Virus record (IMG/VR): IMGVR_UViG_3300005337_000004
Coordinates: 1-60,744 of that record
Source: a virus
Reading direction: 5' to 3' (one strand)
Length of the DNA stretch: 60,744 nt
Shown in pieces: positions 38,147 through 46,537 of this stretch (position 1 is its first letter; each line of letters starts with the position of its first letter). A model generated the notes under the pieces. It was not told the origin of the DNA and did no database searches. It worked only from the letters and a program-made list of their open reading frames with translations. Position numbers and translations under genes: made by a program.

Positions 38147-39654
38147 TGATCCCGCCGTTTGCACTGCCGGACAACCGGATGCCGTCGAACCCCTATGAGC
38201 ACCGGTTGCGGCAGGCCGTGTCGGTACAGGGAGTCGACGACATCTGGTTCGGGCCGCCGATGAGGGTGGCCCAGGACACCTGGCAGCTGCCGTTCGAACT
38301 GGGCGAGACCTCCAAGCTGTCGCCGCAGGCCCTTGTGAAGAAGGAAGACCAGCTCGCCACCAACGCCCGCGCCCGGCGTATCGAGGTCGAACCCACCCAC
38401 GGACCCCGCGGCACCATGACCGTGTACGACGGGCCTGACCGCACAGACGAGACCTTCCCGTGGAACGGCACCCTCATTAAGAGCGTCGAGAAGCCGTTCC
38501 TCATCGCCTACGACGAAGCCAGCCGGAATACCGAAATCGACTTCACCGAGCACATTCTGCTCACCGGCCGCACGCGCTTGGGCAAGTCGGCACTTCTGCG
38601 CTACCTGCTCGTCGCCACCATCGAATGCGACATCGTCCGATTCGGCGTCGACTGCAAAGACGGCGCACCAGGCTTCGGAATGCTCGAACCGGTCTTCACC
38701 GAGCTGGCCACCGACCCGATGGACGGATGGCGCCAACAATTCGGCATCAAAGGCATTGCCGCCGTCCGCGGCCAGTGGATGCGCCGCAAAGGCATCGACA
38801 AGTGGGACCTGGCCGACGGGCCCCGCGTTGTCCAGGCCACCGACGAGCTCGCCGAGATGATCCTGCGCTACCCCGACGCCGCAGAGATTTTCAAGTCCAA
38901 CCTGTCGCTCGTTGCCGCCTCAGCCATCACCTACCTCACCGCGACACAGACCCCCTCCAAGGCTGTGTTCGGGAAGAACACCGACGGCCGCAAGCAGTTC
39001 GGCGTCCGCATCGGCTTCAAAAACGACATCGAGGCCAACACCATGGTTTTCGGTGGGCTGCCCGGCTACCGGGTGCAGGATCTGGATGCCGCCGGCAAGC
39101 TCCTCATTGCCTCGCTGGAACACCAGCGTCCTCGACGCCATAAGTCCGTATGGATGGACCGGGACCCGGCGCTTGCCCTAATGGAGCGATACGACGGGCG
39201 CCTGCCGAAGATCGATGCGATGTCATGGGAGGGCTACCTGGCCGCCTGCGAGGCTTTCGACGAGGCGTTGCGGACGGGAGCGAACCCACTGGAGACATTT
39301 GAGCCGCCGCCATCCGGTGGGGGCGGACGGCGCACCGACTCGTTTGTTGATTCGGCACAGGCAGAGGAACGACGTCGGGGCTTTCGACTGGTCACGAACT
39401 ATCCGGGTACGGACGAGCCGATTGAGATGAAGCACCTGGCGCTGTGGAACCTGCTCGGCGAGTACGGCGCTGACGGCACCACCGCCATGGAATTGGCGGC
39501 GCGCCAACTCGACGGGTTTACCTCGGAGTCGAACGTCCGTAAGCAACTGCGGGCCTGGGACGCCCGCGGTTTCATTACCTCGGTGAAGGACGGCCGGGCC
39601 GAGCGCTGGTGGCGCATCGATGTGGTCGACGAGCCAGCCCGGAAGGACGCGTGA
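37462..39654 (+). CDS. TraB-like FtsK/SpoIIIE DNA translocase
   Basis: 730 aa. N-terminal membrane segments lie about 90-200. The FtsK ATPase has Walker A LTGRTRLGKSALLRYLL near 366, Walker B-like VVQATDELAEM near 458 and a following TATQTPSKAVFGKN. A C-terminal winged helix is at about 655-720 (LALWNLLGEYGADGTTAMEL..FTSESNVRKQLRAWDARGFI). Streptomyces TraB proteins have the same order: membrane anchor, hexameric motor and a wHTH that reads 8-bp repeats to move double-stranded DNA between mycelial cells. ATG in TGATGA. Confidence 0.88.
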   Translation: MTRHDAEIFDETTEDFRWSSGHDLSRVIPGSAAQRGDEQDLTWPSAVFPGPGVGYDALSQHGQLTLNALLAPDLPRPMNAAWTKWPGWQYVWPGALAGGWSGLGFWAHSEPLHPLFAGGFGLAGAALMALGALGIAASNTGKRDAEDHPADTAGTRALIGLGGAAWAGAAASGAGFSGIGCMLAFGSLGAAYLGASGWKHMRRHNAIRAVIDYASASNPGPGSGMPLPVIPPFALPDNRMPSNPYEHRLRQAVSVQGVDDIWFGPPMRVAQDTWQLPFELGETSKLSPQALVKKEDQLATNARARRIEVEPTHGPRGTMTVYDGPDRTDETFPWNGTLIKSVEKPFLIAYDEASRNTEIDFTEHILLTGRTRLGKSALLRYLLVATIECDIVRFGVDCKDGAPGFGMLEPVFTELATDPMDGWRQQFGIKGIAAVRGQWMRRKGIDKWDLADGPRVVQATDELAEMILRYPDAAEIFKSNLSLVAASAITYLTATQTPSKAVFGKNTDGRKQFGVRIGFKNDIEANTMVFGGLPGYRVQDLDAAGKLLIASLEHQRPRRHKSVWMDRDPALALMERYDGRLPKIDAMSWEGYLAACEAFDEALRTGANPLETFEPPPSGGGGRRTDSFVDSAQAEERRRGFRLVTNYPGTDEPIEMKHLALWNLLGEYGADGTTAMELAARQLDGFTSESNVRKQLRAWDARGFITSVKDGRAERWWRIDVVDEPARKDA

Positions 39655-39655
39655 G

Positions 39656-40432
39656 ATGAGCGAGACCTGCGTTGCTGCTGATTTCGGCAGTGAGTGCACC
39701 ACAAAGGCAACGATGGTTACCCCCGTGCCGTTGTGTGATGAGCACCGACTTCAGGTGGCTTTGCTAGTTGTACCGGACGTCCTGACCGCGGCTCTGCGGC
39801 ATGCGGGCAGCGACGTGAGGCCGGCGCCGCTGGCGCCGGAGGAACGAGCCGCCATTGTTGCCGGGGCACGTGCAAAGCCTGTTGGCGCGTACATGGGCGG
39901 AGTCCACGGCCCGGTCGTGTACTTCGCCGACACCGGAGCGCGCATCAAGATCGGCACCTCGACGAACCTGCGCAAGCGGATCCGATCGCTGTCTCTGCAG
40001 GACAAGGATGTGGTGCTGCTGCTCCAGGGCGGCCTGATGCTCGAGCGGGCGCTGCACGACACGTTCGCGAAGGAGCGGATTGACTCCACCGAATGGTTTG
40101 CCAAGTCCGAGCGGCTCATGAAGTTCATCGAAGGCAAGCGCGGAGAGCTCGGCGTCCAGCCGAAACAGCAACCCCAACGGCGAGCGAACAAGCCGTCCCC
40201 GACGCCGCAAACCGGCCGTGCCGGCGCGCGGTCGCTACCCGAGTGGGCGAACCTGGCGCTGCCGCTCTACCAGCAGCATGTGGCCAAGGTTGGACGCAGG
40301 CCGTCCGGGACGGAGCTGGCCAAGCTCATGGCGGACGCGGGCTACGGCGAGATCAAGGAGGCCCGCAGTCGCTACATCCGCAACGCTGCCGCAAAGCTGG
40401 CCGGTTCACCGGACGCCAAGGGGCGCGGCTGA
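39656..40432 (+). CDS. GIY-YIG domain protein (T5orf172 type) with C-terminal HTH-like domain
   Basis: 258 aa. VVYFADTGARIKIGTSTNLR..IRSLS near 92, LERALHDTFAKERIDSTEWF near 130: the T5orf172 GIY-YIG pattern. A basic linker and a helical DNA-binding-like domain follow (YQQHVAKVGRRPSGTELAKL). N-terminal C..DFGSEC and CDEH may bind zinc. Starts 1 nt after tra, so part of its operon. Confidence 0.8.
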   Translation: MSETCVAADFGSECTTKATMVTPVPLCDEHRLQVALLVVPDVLTAALRHAGSDVRPAPLAPEERAAIVAGARAKPVGAYMGGVHGPVVYFADTGARIKIGTSTNLRKRIRSLSLQDKDVVLLLQGGLMLERALHDTFAKERIDSTEWFAKSERLMKFIEGKRGELGVQPKQQPQRRANKPSPTPQTGRAGARSLPEWANLALPLYQQHVAKVGRRPSGTELAKLMADAGYGEIKEARSRYIRNAAAKLAGSPDAKGRG

Positions 40433-41037
40433 TGCCTGCGAAGAACTGGCGCGGCAAGAGCCACCCCGGCTTGATCTGGCGCTTCGTGTTCGGCCACAAC
40501 GGGCCAACCCGCGCGCGGCTTCGAGCCGAGCTGGAGCGCAAGCTTCGCCTGTCGCTGAGCTCAGACTTCGAGGTCCCGATTCGAGACCCGGCGACGGGCC
40601 GAGTCGGGAAGCAGCGGTGGCGTATCGAACCTGACGGCAAAGTCCGTGAGGTGAAGACGCCCCCGAAGAAGAAGGGATCGGCGACGAAGCGTTCGGCGGC
40701 AAAGAAGACGACCACGAGCCGGACGGCTTCAAAACCATCGAAGCCGTCGCGCACCTCGAAGTCCGGCAGCGCGCAGCAGCGCCGCCAGCCGGCCGCAGCC
40801 CCGACGCCCCGCCGTGCCCGAGCAGAGACGATGTCGGAGCGGGTGCTGCAGAACCCCGACGGCACCTTCGCAGGCTCACGGAAACAGAAGCCGGTTACCT
40901 ACGCCCAGGCCCAGCAGGAGTACGCGAAGGCCATGCGGAACGCGCAGGCGGCGTCGAAGCGCGCCGAGGAGCTGCTCGGGTGGGACCAGCCGCGAACCCG
41001 TCGATCCACCACCAGTAGAGGAGACCGAACATCATGA
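40432..41037 (+). CDS. basic, Lys/Arg-rich DNA-binding-like protein, 201 aa
   Basis: ATG in TGATG. N-terminus GKSHPGLIWRFVFGHNGPTR, then a histone-H1-like tail (TKRSAAKKTTTSRTASKPSK), then MSERVLQNPDGTFAGSRKQK and a helical end. Very high pI; likely binds nucleic acid. Coupled to GIY-YIG upstream and MazG-like downstream. Confidence 0.65.
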   Translation: MPAKNWRGKSHPGLIWRFVFGHNGPTRARLRAELERKLRLSLSSDFEVPIRDPATGRVGKQRWRIEPDGKVREVKTPPKKKGSATKRSAAKKTTTSRTASKPSKPSRTSKSGSAQQRRQPAAAPTPRRARAETMSERVLQNPDGTFAGSRKQKPVTYAQAQQEYAKAMRNAQAASKRAEELLGWDQPRTRRSTTSRGDRTS

Positions 41038-41384
41038 CCGCCATGACCGACTGGAACCTGTTCGCGGACGTCGCGGACATCACCGCCTGGCTGGACAACT
41101 CGAACCCGACCGGCCCGCACGAGGACGCGATGCGCGTCATGAAGCTGATGGAGGAAGCCGGCGAGGCCGCGGCGGCCTACATCGGCATGGTCGGGCAGAA
41201 TCCGCGCAAGGGGGTGACGCACACGCTCGATGAGTTGCTGAACGAGCTTGCAGACGTCGCGATCACCGCACTGTGCGCCATGCAGCACTTCACCCAGGAC
41301 GAGGCGGTGACCCGCGCGCACCTGGCCTCGAAGGTGGACGGAATCATCAAGCGTTCGGGGATCACCAAGGCCGGCGTTCACTGA
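41034..41384 (+). CDS. MazG-like nucleotide pyrophosphohydrolase
   Basis: 116 aa. MRVMKLMEEAGEAAAAYIG and LDELLNELADVAITALCAM supply the ExxE and ExxD metal ligands of the MazG-like all-alpha NTP-PPase family. These hydrolyse NTPs or dNTPs and occur in many phages. ATGA start; last gene before a terminator. Confidence 0.85.
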   Translation: MTAMTDWNLFADVADITAWLDNSNPTGPHEDAMRVMKLMEEAGEAAAAYIGMVGQNPRKGVTHTLDELLNELADVAITALCAMQHFTQDEAVTRAHLASKVDGIIKRSGITKAGVH

Positions 41385-41405
41385 CCGGCCGCTCCGCACA
41401 GCACG

Positions 41406-41438
41406 AAGGCCCGGACCGCCACACGGTCCGGGCCTTTA
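41406..41438. terminator. rho-independent terminator
   Basis: Perfect 13-bp arms AAGGCCCGGACCG / CGGTCCGGGCCTT, 5-nt loop, then TTA. Marks the end of the transfer-like module. The gap 41439-41557 holds only a leader with a possible TAGATC -10. Confidence 0.9.
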
Positions 41439-41557
41439 CCCGTCCTGCCCTTAAACTCGGTGAAACCGCGTAACCAGCACGGGCCGCCATCCACCACTGG
41501 CAACACGCGACTCACAACCACCGCACCCTCAGGGTAGATCAAACCGAGGAGTCCGCG

Positions 41558-42271
41558 GTGCACAACGTCCCCTCCCCGAGCGCATGCCCGGGAATCTGCA
41601 ACTCCGGCTGGCGCCGAGCCGAAACCGCCCGCCTTAACGACGCCACCCCGCACGAGTACACGCCCCGCGCCGGTGACCCCGTATGGTGCAACCCCTGCGT
41701 CCGACACCTGCACACCGAACTCGGGAACTTGCCCTACATGGTCGCCCAACTCCAACTCGAAGTGGAAAACGCCACCAACGCCGGCCACGAGCAGGTGTCC
41801 GGATCAAAAGAGCGGCCCATCCACGAACGGGAGCGGTACACCATCTGCATCGAGGACATCGACGGCGTCCTCGACTCCTGGGCGGTCCTCGTCCGCGACG
41901 AACGGAACCTGCACGTGGTCCGGCCCGCACGGCAGGGTCCGCGGATTTGCGCATCCACCACGCTGCTGGTCACCCACTTCGACTGGCTCACCGCCGAGCA
42001 TCCCGCCGCCGCAGAGTTCGGTCTCGAGGTTCGCCGCGTCCACCTGCGTGCCGCCGCACTCACCCACACCAGCGACGTCCGCCCTGAACGCTGCGACGGC
42101 GTGATCTGCCCCCGCTGCGACGTCATGGCGCTCGAGCACGAACTGGACTGGCAGGGCCGCGCCACCGGCTACATCTCCTGCCGCAACTGCGGCACCCTGC
42201 TGTCGGCGGCCGAGTACGAACGCTGGCTGAAAATGCTGGCCGCGCCACTGCGGGGACGGCTGGCCGCATGA
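41558..42271 (+). CDS. hypothetical protein with zinc ribbon, 237 aa
   Basis: GTG with CGAGGAG. N-terminal CPGICNSGWRRAE and CNPC pair, and a C-terminal ribbon CPRCDVMALEHELDW...YISCRNCG. It resembles small actinophage proteins that precede HTH genes at the start of late regions. Overlaps the HTH gene by 4 nt. Confidence 0.75.
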   Translation: MHNVPSPSACPGICNSGWRRAETARLNDATPHEYTPRAGDPVWCNPCVRHLHTELGNLPYMVAQLQLEVENATNAGHEQVSGSKERPIHERERYTICIEDIDGVLDSWAVLVRDERNLHVVRPARQGPRICASTTLLVTHFDWLTAEHPAAAEFGLEVRRVHLRAAALTHTSDVRPERCDGVICPRCDVMALEHELDWQGRATGYISCRNCGTLLSAAEYERWLKMLAAPLRGRLAA

Positions 42272-42525
42272 ACGCCGACTCCATTGACCCCACCGATCCG
42301 CTGTTCCGCCCGATCAGCATCGCCGACGCCATGGCCCGCACCGGCCGTTCCCGCCGCACCATCGACCGGTGGATCCACGACGGCCGGCTGCGCACATTCC
42401 ACCTCGACAACCCGCCCGAGGATGTGCTGATCGAACGTGACGTGGTGGCGCTGGAGAAGGCTTGCCGGGATGCCCGGCGGCAAGGCAGACCGCCACGCAA
42501 CACGTCGCAGATCGCGGCGAGTTGA
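42268..42525 (+). CDS. MerR/HTH_17-like DNA-binding protein, 85 aa
   Basis: ISIADAMARTGRSRRTIDRWIHDGRLRTF is a helix-turn-helix of the excisionase/HTH_17 type. ATGA start. It may regulate the late genes that follow; a terminator sits just downstream. Confidence 0.78.
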   Translation: MNADSIDPTDPLFRPISIADAMARTGRSRRTIDRWIHDGRLRTFHLDNPPEDVLIERDVVALEKACRDARRQGRPPRNTSQIAAS

Positions 42526-42583
42526 CGCAGGTCAAAACTTTGGCGATCCTAGGGGCGGATCATTGCGTCCTGAAGACATCGAA

Positions 42584-42608
42584 CCCGCCGCACCGTCGGC
42601 GGGTTTTT
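42584..42608 (+). terminator. rho-independent terminator
   Basis: CCCGCCG / CGGCGGG with a 6-nt loop and TTTTT, immediately before the GGGAGG of the small membrane-protein gene. Confidence 0.85.
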
Positions 42609-42626
42609 GCGTTCCTGGGAGGCGCC

Positions 42627-42803
42627 ATGTTTGGGATCCTCGCCGTCATTGCTGCTGCTCTTGGTTTCCTCCTCAATGGGCTCGCGGCACACACCAACAC
42701 CTGGTTCAGCCCGATAAGCCTGGCGCTGCTGTCACTGGCGTTTCTGGGGCTGCACCTTGCCGGTTTCGGCACTGCGGTGGGTTCGTGGATCCGGCGCCCC
42801 TAA
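42627..42803 (+). CDS. two-segment small membrane protein, 58 aa
   Basis: ATG with GGGAGG. ILAVIAAALGFLLNGLAA and ISLALLSLAFLGLHLAGF are two membrane helices separated by a short loop, with a basic C-terminus. The size fits a holin-type protein, but no lysin gene is adjacent, so the role is open. Confidence 0.65.
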   Translation: MFGILAVIAAALGFLLNGLAAHTNTWFSPISLALLSLAFLGLHLAGFGTAVGSWIRRP

Positions 42804-43003
42804 CGCTGGAGCGCGCGCACGCCCTCGATGCGCCGATGCTCGACTTCGACATCTGGCTCAACAAGCTCGTGTTCGGGCTGTGCACCGCGTGCGGCCGGGA
42901 CGCCTGGTCCGGCGTGACCGGGTGGTGGCATGACGACGGGCCTGTGCTGTGTCCCGAACGCGGCAAGCGCACGCCCGGGTTCTCGCCCGACGACCCTGAA
43001 TGA
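42785..43003 (+). CDS. hypothetical protein, 72 aa
   Basis: GTG 42785 with GGTGGG, overlapping the membrane-protein gene by 19 nt. LNKLVFGLCTACGRDAWSGV, WWHDDGPVLCPERG: CxxC plus a later C suggest zinc binding. Start uncertain; ATG 42836 is possible. Confidence 0.55.
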   Translation: MDPAPLTLERAHALDAPMLDFDIWLNKLVFGLCTACGRDAWSGVTGWWHDDGPVLCPERGKRTPGFSPDDPE

Positions 43004-43072
43004 CCGGCGCGTGATGCGCCGCTGAACGTCCGCCCCGAACGCAGGGCGGTTCTCCGTGACGGAGTTGGCGTG

Positions 43073-43444
43073 ATGCCAAAGGAACAGATCAACTACCCCA
43101 GCGCGATCGAACACCCCGGCCGTATCACCACCGCCGCATCTGGCGATCCCGCCAGTAGCGGGTTGGATGGCGACGAGGCCTGGTACGAGCCGGTCGTCAA
43201 CGTGCGCTGGCACACCGCCGGTCACGACCGCGCGGGCAATGTCCAAGTCTCGCTGCAGGCGCCGATCGCAGCATGGGCCCAGATGGGCGACCGCCTTCGC
43301 GACGCAGAGCGGAACAAGACCGTGGAGTGGGAAGAGGGCTGGATGCCCGAGGCCTACTCGCCATCGCTCTCCCGCTCCGAGATCAACGGGCTCATCAAGG
43401 TTCTGCGCCGAGCGCGGGATCAGGCCTACGGCCGCGACGAATAG
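43073..43444 (+). CDS. hypothetical protein, 123 aa
   Basis: ATG 43073 (GTG 43070 also possible) with GGAG upstream. WYEPVVNVRWHTAGHDRAGN, VQVSLQAPIAAWAQMG and a helical end LSRSEINGLIKVLRRARDQA. A recurrent type of small phage protein before the terminase genes; function unknown. Confidence 0.72.
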   Translation: MPKEQINYPSAIEHPGRITTAASGDPASSGLDGDEAWYEPVVNVRWHTAGHDRAGNVQVSLQAPIAAWAQMGDRLRDAERNKTVEWEEGWMPEAYSPSLSRSEINGLIKVLRRARDQAYGRDE

Positions 43445-43511
43445 ACAACACCGGCGCCGCGGCCAACCCCGCGGCGTCTTCACGATCAACACTGCGAGGA
43501 GGTCCCGCGCA

Positions 43512-44084
43512 GTGACCACAGAACGGGCCTGGCGACGCGCCGCAGCCCTCGAAGCCGCCGCCACCTTCTATGCCGGCACCGGCGCCGACTGCCGCGACAA
43601 ACACGAAGCCGCCCGACGAATCACCGGCCTCGCCGGCCTGCTCGAGCCATGGCTTGCCCGGCCCGCCCCCATCGCCACCGTCCAAATCATCGCGGGGACC
43701 CCGATCCCACGAGACGACACGAAAGGCACACCCGTGTCTCTGGTCATGCCCGACGACGACATGGTCGTCATCACCGCCACCGCTTTCGACGCCGAGAAGG
43801 TTCCGGTCCCGTCCGACTTCACCGACCCCAACGGCCCGTTCCTCGCCCCGTTCACCTGGACCGCCGACAACGCGGCGTTGGTGGAGCTCGCGCCCGCCGC
43901 GGACACCCTGTCGGTGAACGTCCGCTCCGTGCCCGGTTCTGTCGGCACCGTCGCGATCACCGGCACCGATGTCAACGGCAAGGCGCTTGCGCCGTTCACC
44001 ATCGAGATCGACCCGGGCGCGGTCGCGACCGCGGGCGCTGTGGCCGGCACTCCGGTCCCGCGCGACGACGCCCCGCCGGCCTGA
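43512..44084 (+). CDS. protein with Ig-like domain, 190 aa
   Basis: GTG with GAGGAGG. The helical N-terminus has ADCRDKHEAARRITGLAGLL. A bacterial Ig-like domain follows (MVVITATAFDAEKVPVPSDF, LAPFTWTADNAALVELAP, VGTVAITGTDVNG), flanked by two copies of AGTPxPRDD. May decorate virions or be a scaffold-associated protein. Confidence 0.72.
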   Translation: MTTERAWRRAAALEAAATFYAGTGADCRDKHEAARRITGLAGLLEPWLARPAPIATVQIIAGTPIPRDDTKGTPVSLVMPDDDMVVITATAFDAEKVPVPSDFTDPNGPFLAPFTWTADNAALVELAPAADTLSVNVRSVPGSVGTVAITGTDVNGKALAPFTIEIDPGAVATAGAVAGTPVPRDDAPPA

Positions 44085-44086
44085 CC

Positions 44087-44389
44087 GTGAGCGCCATGAA
44101 GGAGGCGTGGCACGACCTCGAAGCTCGCGGCCACGCCCTAATCGCGCATCTCGAAGAACGAGGCCACGAGTTGGGCCACGAACTCACCACCGAGTTCTGG
44201 GCCTGGTTCGATGAGATCACCGGGAAGCTGCAAGAGATCGAAGCCAAGGCGAAGGCCGACACCGAGCAGGTCGCGCACGACGCTGTCGCGGCCGAGGCGC
44301 CGGTCGCCGCCGAAGTGATGCAGGATGTGGCGGCGGTCGCCGACCACGCAGGCGAGGCCGTGACCGCGCCGGAGACCAAGAGCGCGTGA
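44087..44389 (+). CDS. helical coiled-coil protein, 100 aa
   Basis: GTG 44087 or ATG 44096. AWHDLEARGHALIAHLEERG..GHELTTEFWAWFDEIT is followed by Ala/Glu-rich coil. Acidic; may be a structural or chaperone-like small protein. GTGA overlap with the next gene. Confidence 0.62.
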   Translation: MSAMKEAWHDLEARGHALIAHLEERGHELGHELTTEFWAWFDEITGKLQEIEAKAKADTEQVAHDAVAAEAPVAAEVMQDVAAVADHAGEAVTAPETKSA

Positions 44390-44625
44390 CCGACAAGCCG
44401 CGCCCCACCGTCCGGATCGTTCACCCCGGCGGTGTTCGCCGGGCTGCGGGCCACACGAAGGTTCTCGTGAACGGCAAAGACATCGCCGGCACGGTAACCC
44501 GCATCGAGATCGTCATGTCGGCCGACGACAACAAGCCGGTCGAGGTGAAGCTCACGCTCATCGGCGCCGAGCTCGACATTACTGGCGACCTTGCCGAAGA
44601 CGAGCAGGCCTCCCAGGAGGTGTGA
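44386..44625 (+). CDS. hypothetical beta-rich protein, 79 aa
   Basis: GTG coupled to the coiled-coil gene. TVRIVHPGGVRRAAGHTKVL..VTRIEIVMSADDNKPVEVKL is alternating strand pattern, like small phage proteins with a single beta sandwich. Function unknown. Confidence 0.68.
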   Translation: MTDKPRPTVRIVHPGGVRRAAGHTKVLVNGKDIAGTVTRIEIVMSADDNKPVEVKLTLIGAELDITGDLAEDEQASQEV

Positions 44626-45149
44626 TGCCGCCTGAGACTGCGTTCCGCCGCGACCTCCCGCCGACCGGCGTATACGGCTGCGTCCGTACCAGCGGGTTCG
44701 TGCCGTGGCTCATACGTGCGGTGACCCGGAGTTGGGCGGACCACGTCTTCGTCTCCATTGGCAACGGCCGCATTGTCGAAGCCGAACCCGGTGGCGTCCG
44801 CATCGGCGACGTCTCCGAATACGCCGGCTGCCGCATCGAATACAACACCGGCGAACCCATGACCGACCTGCAGAGCGCCGCGGTCGCCGAGTTCGCCGAG
44901 TCCAAGCGCGGTGAACCCTACGCCTGGACCGCCGACGCGGTCGACGGCCTGCGGTGCCTCGGACTGCGCTGGCGGATCCTCGCACGCTTCGAACGCGCCC
45001 GACGATCCGTCATGTGCTCCGAACTCGCCGCTCAAGCCGGGCAGCACGCCGGGCTGGACTGGCTGTGCGGGCAGGACGATCCGTGCCAGGTCACGCCGTC
45101 AATGTTGGCCCGACGGCTGGTCATACAGCCTTGGAGGCATTCCGAATGA
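44625..45149 (+). CDS. YiiX/NlpC-P60-like papain-fold protein, 174 aa
   Basis: ATG 44625 with AGGAGG. SWADHVFVSIGNGRIVEAEP (candidate catalytic His), a YAWTADAVDGLRCLGL middle and VMCSELAAQAGQHAG (candidate Cys) follow the order of permuted NlpC/P60 (YiiX/YaeF) domains. In phages such proteins may cut peptide or amide bonds in the cell wall or on other substrates. Activity is inferred from the Cys/His placement. Confidence 0.72.
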   Translation: MPPETAFRRDLPPTGVYGCVRTSGFVPWLIRAVTRSWADHVFVSIGNGRIVEAEPGGVRIGDVSEYAGCRIEYNTGEPMTDLQSAAVAEFAESKRGEPYAWTADAVDGLRCLGLRWRILARFERARRSVMCSELAAQAGQHAGLDWLCGQDDPCQVTPSMLARRLVIQPWRHSE

Positions 45150-45412
45150 CCCTCACCGGCCGAGCCGCTGAAGAACATCCCGAAATCAACGACCTGAAGT
45201 CCGTCCGGTACGGGCTCGTCACACACGCCGCCCGCATCAACGGCGCCGGCGGACGCGCATGGGTCACCGCAGGACCCGGCCGTACCGGCTTCGGCGACGT
45301 CGACTCCGGAACCGGCGCCTACCAGGCGGTCGCCCCCGCCATGACCGAAGCCGAACGGCGCGCAGCCGGGCTACGGCGCAACGGCAGCCCCCGGCACAAG
45401 GGCAGCGTCTGA
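45146..45412 (+). CDS. hypothetical protein, 88 aa
   Basis: ATGA overlap. EINDLKSVRYGLVTHAARIN, AWVTAGPGRTGFGDVDSGTG, then a basic end. Coupled between the papain-fold gene and the next; unknown. Confidence 0.65.
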   Translation: MTLTGRAAEEHPEINDLKSVRYGLVTHAARINGAGGRAWVTAGPGRTGFGDVDSGTGAYQAVAPAMTEAERRAAGLRRNGSPRHKGSV

Positions 45413-46044
45413 TGGCCGACACCCGCACCGTCTACGCCAGCATCGGCAACTCCGACGACAAGCTCACCCAGGCCCGCTGGGCAGAGTTCCACGCCAAGGT
45501 CACAGCCACCGTCCGCAGCCACGCGCTGCGCGTCTACGGCGACTGGACCTCCGGCAGCGCCGACCCGTGGCAGAACGCATGCATCGGCTTCGAGATCGGC
45601 CACGAGACCACCGAACGGCTGCGGCGAGACCTGGCCGAACTTGCCGCCGAATACGGTCAGGACTCGATCGCCTGGGCCGAGGCCGAAACCCGATTCATTA
45701 CTCCCGCGACGTCCGAGCCCGCAGCCGTGCCGACGGCGAACAGCCTCGCCGACGACGCCCTTGACTGGGCACGCGAACGGGAACTGTACGAAGACCGCGC
45801 GTCCGGCACGCCCGTCACCATCCACCAGGACCCCGACGGCACCGTCCGGATCATCGACCCGCCGGATGTCGTCGCGATCGACATCGCACTGCTCCGCAAC
45901 CGCGGACTGTCCGGCGTGAGTTTCGCAGACGGGGTCCTCACCGTTGAGGCCGAGCCCGAAACGGTTCGATACCGGCTGATGTGCGCCACCGACCACGGCT
46001 TCACCATCGTGTTCGGGCGCGAAGACCTGGCCGGGAGGCAGTAG
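45412..46044 (+). CDS. hypothetical phage protein, 210 aa
   Basis: ATG in TGATG. YASIGNSDDKLTQARWAEFH, VYGDWTSGSADPWQNACIGF: a recurring start in actinophage proteins near the terminase genes. The rest is mixed alpha/beta (GTVRIIDPPDVVAIDIALLR). Function unknown. Confidence 0.72.
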   Translation: MADTRTVYASIGNSDDKLTQARWAEFHAKVTATVRSHALRVYGDWTSGSADPWQNACIGFEIGHETTERLRRDLAELAAEYGQDSIAWAEAETRFITPATSEPAAVPTANSLADDALDWARERELYEDRASGTPVTIHQDPDGTVRIIDPPDVVAIDIALLRNRGLSGVSFADGVLTVEAEPETVRYRLMCATDHGFTIVFGREDLAGRQ

Positions 46045-46057
46045 ATGAGGACCCGAC

Positions 46058-46537
46058 ATGGGCCGTGAGCGCGGCAACCAGAAGCACCAGAGCGCGCTGC
46101 TTCGCGCCCGCATCGTGGAGCTTCGCGACGAAGGCCTGACCTTCCGCGAAATCGCCGCCGAAGTAAACCGCGACGTGCACACCACCTGGAACCACTACCA
46201 GAAGGCGATGCGGGACATTCCGGCGCCGATGGTTGCTGCGCACGCCGAGCAGATGGCGAACCGCCGCGAGGAGCAGCTGCGCCGCATCGACATGGAACGC
46301 GAAGCCGTTCTTGAGGTGCTGGCCGCACGCCACGTCACCGTGTCCAACGGCAAGGTCATGTACGAGGACAGTGAGGCGATCCTTGACGACGCGCCGGTCC
46401 TGGCCGCCGTCGATCGCCTGGTCAAGCTTGACGACCAGGAAGCGAAGCTACTCGGCCTGTATGCCAAGACCGAGGTCAATGTCAGCGGCGGCGTGAAATA
46501 CGAGGTCGTCGGCGTACCGGTCGAAGACCTGATGTGA
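46058..46537 (+). CDS. terminase small subunit-like HTH protein
   Basis: 159 aa. ARIVELRDEGLTFREIAAEV..DVHTTWNHYQKAM is an HTH, followed by a coiled coil (REEQLRRIDMEREAVLEVLA) and EAKLLGLYAKTEVNVSGGV, the usual end of small terminase proteins before the large subunit. Recognises the packaging site. Overlaps the next gene by 4 nt. Confidence 0.85.
   Translation: MGRERGNQKHQSALLRARIVELRDEGLTFREIAAEVNRDVHTTWNHYQKAMRDIPAPMVAAHAEQMANRREEQLRRIDMEREAVLEVLAARHVTVSNGKVMYEDSEAILDDAPVLAAVDRLVKLDDQEAKLLGLYAKTEVNVSGGVKYEVVGVPVEDLM

Noticed and set aside
42526-42583. Possible tRNA or small RNA before the 42584 terminator
   Set aside because: No cloverleaf could be drawn; the segment is only a short leader before a terminator.
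42627-42803. Confident holin call for the 58-aa membrane protein
   Set aside because: Two membrane helices and size fit, but there is no lysin gene beside it; left as an unassigned membrane protein.
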